Source of the DNA: Pavlovales sp. CCMP2436 | Lineage: Eukaryota; Haptophyta; Pavlovophyceae; Pavlovales | DNA length: 10,626 nucleotides | Assembly: GCA_026770615.1 (NCBI GenBank) | Contig: MU632013.1 | Location: 39,403 to 50,028, forward strand | Direction of reading: 5' to 3' | In this document: positions 8,499-10,626 of the stretch, piece after piece | How the letters are laid out: each line of letters begins with the position of its first letter | Position numbering within the stretch: position 1 is the stretch's first letter | Notes under the pieces: model-generated | Databases searched by the model: none | Seen by the model: the letters and a program-made list of their open reading frames with translations, nothing else | Told to the model about the DNA's origin: nothing | Translations under genes and position numbers: made by a program

Positions 8499-10259
8499 CC
8501 AGCGTCGCCCTCGCCCGCGCCAAGGCGGCGGTGGCGGCAGTGTCCGCCGCTCCCGTGTCGGCGGCGGCAGTGTCCGCCGCTCCCGTGTCCGCGGGCACGG
8601 CGGTGGGCAGTGCGCGGCTCGACGCGGTGGCGCTCGCGGCGCTCAACCTCTCTCCACCGGGGGAGAGGCGGAGGAGACGGTCGGGGGGCGAGGAGGAGGG
8701 GGGGGAGGAGGGGGAAGAGGGAGACGGGTGGGGCAGCGGCAGCGCGTCGGCGACGGGCACTGTGATCTGCAAGTCGGACGGGAGCGAGGGCGGCAGCGAA
8801 GGCGGCGCGAGCAACGCGGGCGAGCTCGCCTCACTCCTCACGCCTCACTACTAAGTCATGTCCGAATGTCCGTATGTCCGTACGCCTGTGGGCTGCACGT
8901 CGGTGATCACTATTATCGCATAATAAGTTGTCACAATCGGATTCTGCTTCTTCTATCATTCTTATCATTCTTATCATTCTTATTTTGACCTTTACTACGA
9001 TCATCAGCTTAGGGGGATCACAATTAGCGTGACAATCACAATAATAAATCATCATAAGTAACAGCTGGGGGGGATCCGCCCCGTCCGCGACTCGGTGGCA
9101 GAGGAGGAGGAGGAGGAGGACACGTGGGGATCGCCCAGCCCTCCCCCTCCGCAGCGCAGGCAGCCCGGCCAGCCGCCGCGCGCCGCAAGCCCGCCGGCGA
9201 GCGGTCGGCAGGCAGGCAGCGGCAGGCAGGCAGGCGCGCCGCCTAGCCCCCGTTCCCCCCTCCCCACCGCCGCCGCCCGCCCGCCACCCACCCCGCCCCG
9301 CCCCGCAGAGGAGGCGCGCGGGAACGGCGCGGCTGCTGCGGCTGCGGCGACTGCGGCGGCTGCGGCTGCGGCGGCTGCGGCGGCTGCGGCTGCGGCGGCT
9401 GCGGGCATGGCGGCGGGCACCATTGTGGTGCGCAGCGCACTCGGCACCGCCCCCGTCCCGTACGCGGAGGCGGCCACCCACACCCACTCCGGTGCGCTCC
9501 AGGCAGGTGCAGGGGGCGCGTCGCCTCGGCAACTCGGCGCGCTGGGCGGGGAGGCAACGGCAGCGGCCGCGGAGAAGGTAACTCACTAACTACTAACTAA
9601 CTAACTACTAACTAACAACTCACTACTAACTAATTTACTACTAACTTCTAACTAACTCCTTCTTATAACTAACTAACTAACTAACTAACTTACTAACTAC
9701 CTCCTCCTGAAGCAAACGACAGCAGCCATCAAAATAGTGACGTTTAACATTCATCATAGTTATGAGAATGATCATACTCATTCTGAGTCAAACGAGACTG
9801 AACAAAAATCATTTGAGTACTAGGGGGCGGTGATAATAATCATACTCATTCGAATTAAAGCAAGATTCTGAACAAGAATCACGTATACTTACATGCATAC
9901 TATGTCTACAATTCAAACCATAACTCATACTATAATTCAAACAATAACTAATACTACAATTCAAACCATAACTCATACTACAATTCAAACAATAACTAAT
10001 ACTACAATTCAAACAATAACTCATACTACAATTCAAACAATAACTAATACTACAACTCAAAAAATAACTCTTGCTACAATTCAAACAATAACTCATACTA
10101 CAATTCAAACAATAACTTATTCTACAATTCAAAAAATAACTAATATACAATTCAAACAATAACTAATACCAGGGTGCGGTATCGATCGAACAACTCTCGG
10201 AGATTTCGATGAGTGAGATATGGCTCGACCGGCTGGTGGGTAGAGGGAGCTTCGCAGAG
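2981..10259 (+). CDS. Large ANTH-domain protein with C-terminal protein kinase domain (four exons visible, 3' end off the window)
   Basis: The proposed join is 2981-4308, 4903-8827, 9065-9577 and 10173-10259, about 1,951 codons so far. The N-terminal 550 residues carry a Sla2/HIP1-type ANTH domain, a phosphatidylinositol-4,5-bisphosphate-binding fold of endocytic adaptors. About 1,200 residues of Gly, Ala, Gln, Pro and Ser-rich linker follow. The last visible residues (SEIWLDRLVGRGSFAE) are the start of a protein kinase catalytic domain, TKL-like in style. Exon phases agree at the 1-2 and 3-4 joins. The 2-3 join is the weak point: an in-frame TAA at 8852-8854 must be removed by a non-standard donor, or the gene ends there and the kinase belongs to a second gene. 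No gene name is assigned because I do not know this architecture from a characterised protein. An adaptor-coupled kinase in endocytosis is inference. Confidence 0.6.
4376..4475. repeat. GT-rich microsatellite in intron 1
   Basis: An irregular run of GT and GC dinucleotides on the plus strand. It is the counterpart of the CA-rich intron in the neighbouring LPA1-like gene. It generates spurious Val/Cys-rich reading frames. Confidence 0.85.
4540..4738. repeat. 47-bp minisatellite, four copies plus a partial copy, in intron 1
   Basis: Units begin at 4540, 4587, 4634 and 4681, with a broken fifth start at 4728. Each unit runs from GCCGCTGCATTGGTTATTG through a TTAGTTCC segment to a pyrimidine-rich CTCTCTCCCTCCACT end. 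Copies are nearly identical (first ATTAGTTA against ATTGGTTA), so the expansion is recent. Confidence 0.92.
4783..4897. repeat. AT-rich AATAACTAACT-type repeat at the 3' end of intron 1
   Basis: An irregular array of AATAACTAACTC and variants runs almost to the acceptor at 4901-4902. Each unit holds CTAAC or CTAAT, which match the common branch-point pattern, so this intron has many candidate branch sites. Confidence 0.75.
7030..7110. repeat. CAG/CCG trinucleotide tract encoding Gln/Pro runs
   Basis: Runs of CAG and CCG codons in the coding frame give alternating poly-Gln and poly-Pro. In the other frames the same bases read as poly-Ala, poly-Ser or Cys-rich proteins, which explains several long spurious ORFs here. 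Similar but shorter CAG-rich stretches lie at 5041-5056, 6406-6440 and 6610-6800. Confidence 0.9.
8011..8212. repeat. Two copies of a 31-bp segment in exon 2 (about 165 bp apart)
   Basis: The segment at 8011-8041 recurs at about 8179-8210 with a single difference (T or C). Each is centred on a run of seven G followed by CTGCGCGCGCACGCG. Both are in the coding frame and give GE(V/A)GGLRAHA followed by an Ala/Arg/Leu stretch. A second pair of short repeats at 8535-8590 encodes a doubled AVSAAPVSA. Confidence 0.8.
8828..9064 (+). other. Intron 2 of the ANTH-kinase gene (donor uncertain)
   Basis: Sequence changes sharply from GC-rich to AT-rich near 8850 and back at 9064. The acceptor AAGTAACAG|CTGGGG (9064) is good, and exon 3 is open only from 9062, in phase 0. 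A phase-0 donor is therefore needed before the TAA at 8852. Candidates are a GC donor at 8828 (GAGCTC|GCCTCACTCC), whose following bases resemble the CTCACTAACTACTAAC start of intron 3, or a GT donor at 8762 (GGCACT|GTGATC). The intron contains an ATTCTTATC repeat (8958-8985). A near-copy of the acceptor region lies at about 8998-9020 (ATCATCAGCTTAGGGGGATC). Confidence 0.45.
9065..9577 (+). other. Exon 3 of the ANTH-kinase gene: low-complexity linker
   Basis: 171 codons in phase 0 at both ends. It opens LGGIRPVRDSVA, then a Glu run (9101-9118), Pro/Arg/Gln-rich sequence and a long Ala tract (GCG and GCT codons, 9331-9403). It then runs through GMAAGTIVVRSALGTAPVPYAEA to the end at GCGGAGAAG|GTAACT. 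No domain is recognisable. If intron 2 is not real, this exon would belong to a separate kinase gene whose start is not evident, since no ATG precedes the Ala tract in frame. Confidence 0.6.
9580..9706. repeat. CTAACTAA-type tetranucleotide array at the 5' end of intron 3
   Basis: A degenerate (ACTA)n/(CTAA)n array interrupted by ACTACT, CTCACT and TTCTTATA. It contains many CTAAC pentamers but sits at the donor side, so most cannot act as branch points for the acceptor at 10172. Confidence 0.85.
9768..9882. repeat. Imperfect direct repeat of about 45 bp in intron 3
   Basis: The stretches at about 9769-9812 and 9836-9882 share ATCATACTCATTC near the start and TGAACAA(A/G)AATCA at the end, with small indels between. 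They flank about 25 bases that include a run of five G. Confidence 0.7.
9905..10168. repeat. 24-bp minisatellite with 48-bp higher-order pattern, about 11 copies
   Basis: The unit is ACAATTCAAACAATAACTAA plus TACT. Neighbouring units alternate between ending CTCATACT and CTAATACT, giving a 48-bp higher-order repeat through much of the array, with more irregular units near the right end. Because 24 is a multiple of three and the unit lacks stops in some frames, both strands show long repetitive ORFs that are not genes. Confidence 0.92.
10173..10259 (+). other. Exon 4 of the ANTH-kinase gene: start of the protein kinase domain
   Basis: 29 codons, phase 0 at both ends, between acceptor ACTAATACCAG|GGTGCG and donor GCAGAG|GTATCA. 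The translation ends SEIWLDRLVGRGSFAE. GRGSFAE fits the glycine-rich ATP-binding loop (GxGxFx, here with Ala and Glu before the expected Val). The preceding EISMSEIWLDRLV matches the short strand that leads into the loop in TKL and similar kinases. The Val that normally follows would be supplied by the next exon. The catalytic Lys, the HRD and DFG motifs and the rest of the domain are not in the window, so kinase family and activity cannot be judged. Confidence 0.7.
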
Positions 10260-10626
10260 GTATCATTCATATTCATATTTACATTCATATTCATAATTAA
10301 TATTAATATTACTATAATAATGATAATTATTCTTCTAATTCGTACGATTAGTTTTGGGCGGAGGCAACTTCGCCGAGGCCAATATAATTATTATGACTAA
10401 GGTTCTTTTTTCCCGTACTTATTATTCTCATACATATTATTCTCGCACTTCTCCTTCTTCTTCTCTTTCTTGTTCTTCTTCTCCTTCTTCTTCTTCTTCT
10501 TCTCCTCCTCCTCCATCTTCTTCTCCTTCTTCTCCTCCTCCTCCTCCTTCTTCTTCTCCCTCTCCTTCTTCTTCTCCTCCTTCTTCTTCTCCTTCTTCTT
10601 CTTCTTCTTCTTCTCCTCCTCCTCCT
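10260..10626 (+). other. Intron 4 of the ANTH-kinase gene, running off the window
   Basis: After donor GAG|GTATCATTC come AT-rich TTCATATTCATA repeats (10263-10325), a GC-rich island at 10351-10380 related to the kinase P-loop segment of exon 4, AT-rich sequence, and a pyrimidine tract to the edge. No acceptor followed by a convincing kinase exon is visible. The acceptor-like ATTAG ending at 10350 leads to a frame that stops at TAA within 40 bases unless another splice follows. Confidence 0.55.
10441..10626. repeat. CTT/CTC pyrimidine microsatellite at the right edge
   Basis: An interrupted run of TTC, CTT, CTC and TCC trinucleotides, almost free of purines on this strand, continues beyond the window. 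It could serve as an unusually long polypyrimidine tract before the next acceptor. Confidence 0.92.

Larger units (their letters stand above)
4903..8827 (+). other. Exon 2 of the ANTH-kinase gene: ANTH C-terminal end and long low-complexity linker
   Basis: The frame is open from 4903 to a TAA at 8852-8854. The first part (LLDGAAEATKWA; then GVRAEALHVHGG to LALPPGVFGLRADAPP, residues about 502-545) fits the last ANTH helices and the proline-containing stretch after them. The linker that follows includes a DLSDLSDLS repeat (5606-5632), the clathrin-box-like ELIGLDFG (5759-5782), an acidic then basic stretch near 6230-6330, and Gln/Pro-rich blocks (6400-6450, 6600-6800, 7030-7110). It also has a Thr/Pro run (7605-7650), one short Leu/Gln heptad-like segment ELRVLRAQVQQLQHG (residues about 1438-1452), Gly/Ala-rich repeats and an acidic Glu/Gly run near 8680-8730. 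I see no folded domain after residue 550. The 3' end at 8827 assumes a GC donor and is uncertain. Confidence 0.6.
9578..10172 (+). other. Intron 3 of the ANTH-kinase gene
   Basis: A 595-base AT-rich intron with donor GAGAAG|GTAACTCACT and acceptor CTAATACCAG|GGTGCGG. Both flanking exons are in phase 0. It holds a CTAAC array, an imperfect 45-bp direct repeat and a 24-bp minisatellite, described separately. Open frames on both strands of the minisatellite are by-products of its period. Confidence 0.75.

Noticed and set aside
7113..8765. 550-codon plus-strand ORF in a second frame, Arg-rich
   Set aside because: Extreme Arg/Ala content is typical of an off-frame reading of very GC-rich DNA. The overlapping frame fits the exon phases and has more varied composition.
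7492..8988. 498-codon plus-strand ORF ending in Leu/Ser/Phe repeats
   Set aside because: Off-frame reading of exon 2 continuing into intron 2. The tail is translation of the ATTCTTATC repeat.
9243..9586. Minus-strand Leu/Pro-rich ORFs opposite exon 3
   Set aside because: They are complements of the Ala and Pro/Arg tracts with no recognisable domain, and the plus frame agrees with both flanking splice phases.
9809..10159. 116-codon minus-strand ORF of repeated CLNCSISY-like units
   Set aside because: It is purely the 24-bp minisatellite, whose period is a multiple of three. The opposite strand is open for the same reason. It lies between two well-supported splice sites.

Overview
The window looks like nuclear DNA from a photosynthetic protist with GC-rich genes, most likely an alga with a complex plastid (haptophyte-like). 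That placement is an inference. Coding exons are very GC-rich and full of Ala, Pro, Gln, Gly and Ser runs. Introns are AT-rich or made of simple repeats, with recognisable donors and acceptors. There are no bacterial operon features. One gene encodes a photosystem II assembly factor with a presequence, so the host is photosynthetic.

Layout. Positions 1-625 hold three diverged copies (one partial) of a direct repeat. On the minus strand the copies resemble a duplicated exon of an unidentified gene continuing beyond the left edge; two copies are visibly damaged. Positions 2673-868 (minus) hold a two-exon gene for a LOW PSII ACCUMULATION 1 (LPA1/REP27)-type protein of 554 residues. It has a presequence with a three-fold 10-residue repeat, two membrane segments, the conserved LPA1 soluble region and a C-terminal domain that looks NTF2/SnoaL-like. 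Its 141-bp CA-rich intron is a multiple of three and has no stop codon. A gap of about 300 bp (2674-2980) separates it from a head-to-head gene on the plus strand.

That second gene fills the rest of the window and runs off the right edge. Exons are called at 2981-4308, 4903-8827 (3' end uncertain), 9065-9577 and 10173-10259. The first exon and the start of the second encode a Sla2/HIP1-type ANTH (phosphoinositide and endocytic adaptor) domain interrupted by low-complexity inserts. About 1,200 residues of low-complexity linker follow, with one clathrin-box-like motif. The fourth exon ends in the glycine-rich loop of a protein kinase (GRGSFAE). The rest of the kinase must lie beyond the window.

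The most notable points are the apparent ANTH-linker-kinase fusion, a non-standard second intron whose retention would give a kinase-less protein, and a second, diverged copy of the kinase P-loop coding segment inside the last intron. The two genes have no obvious functional link apart from possibly sharing a promoter region. All homology statements rest on recognising sequence patterns by eye, not on searches.
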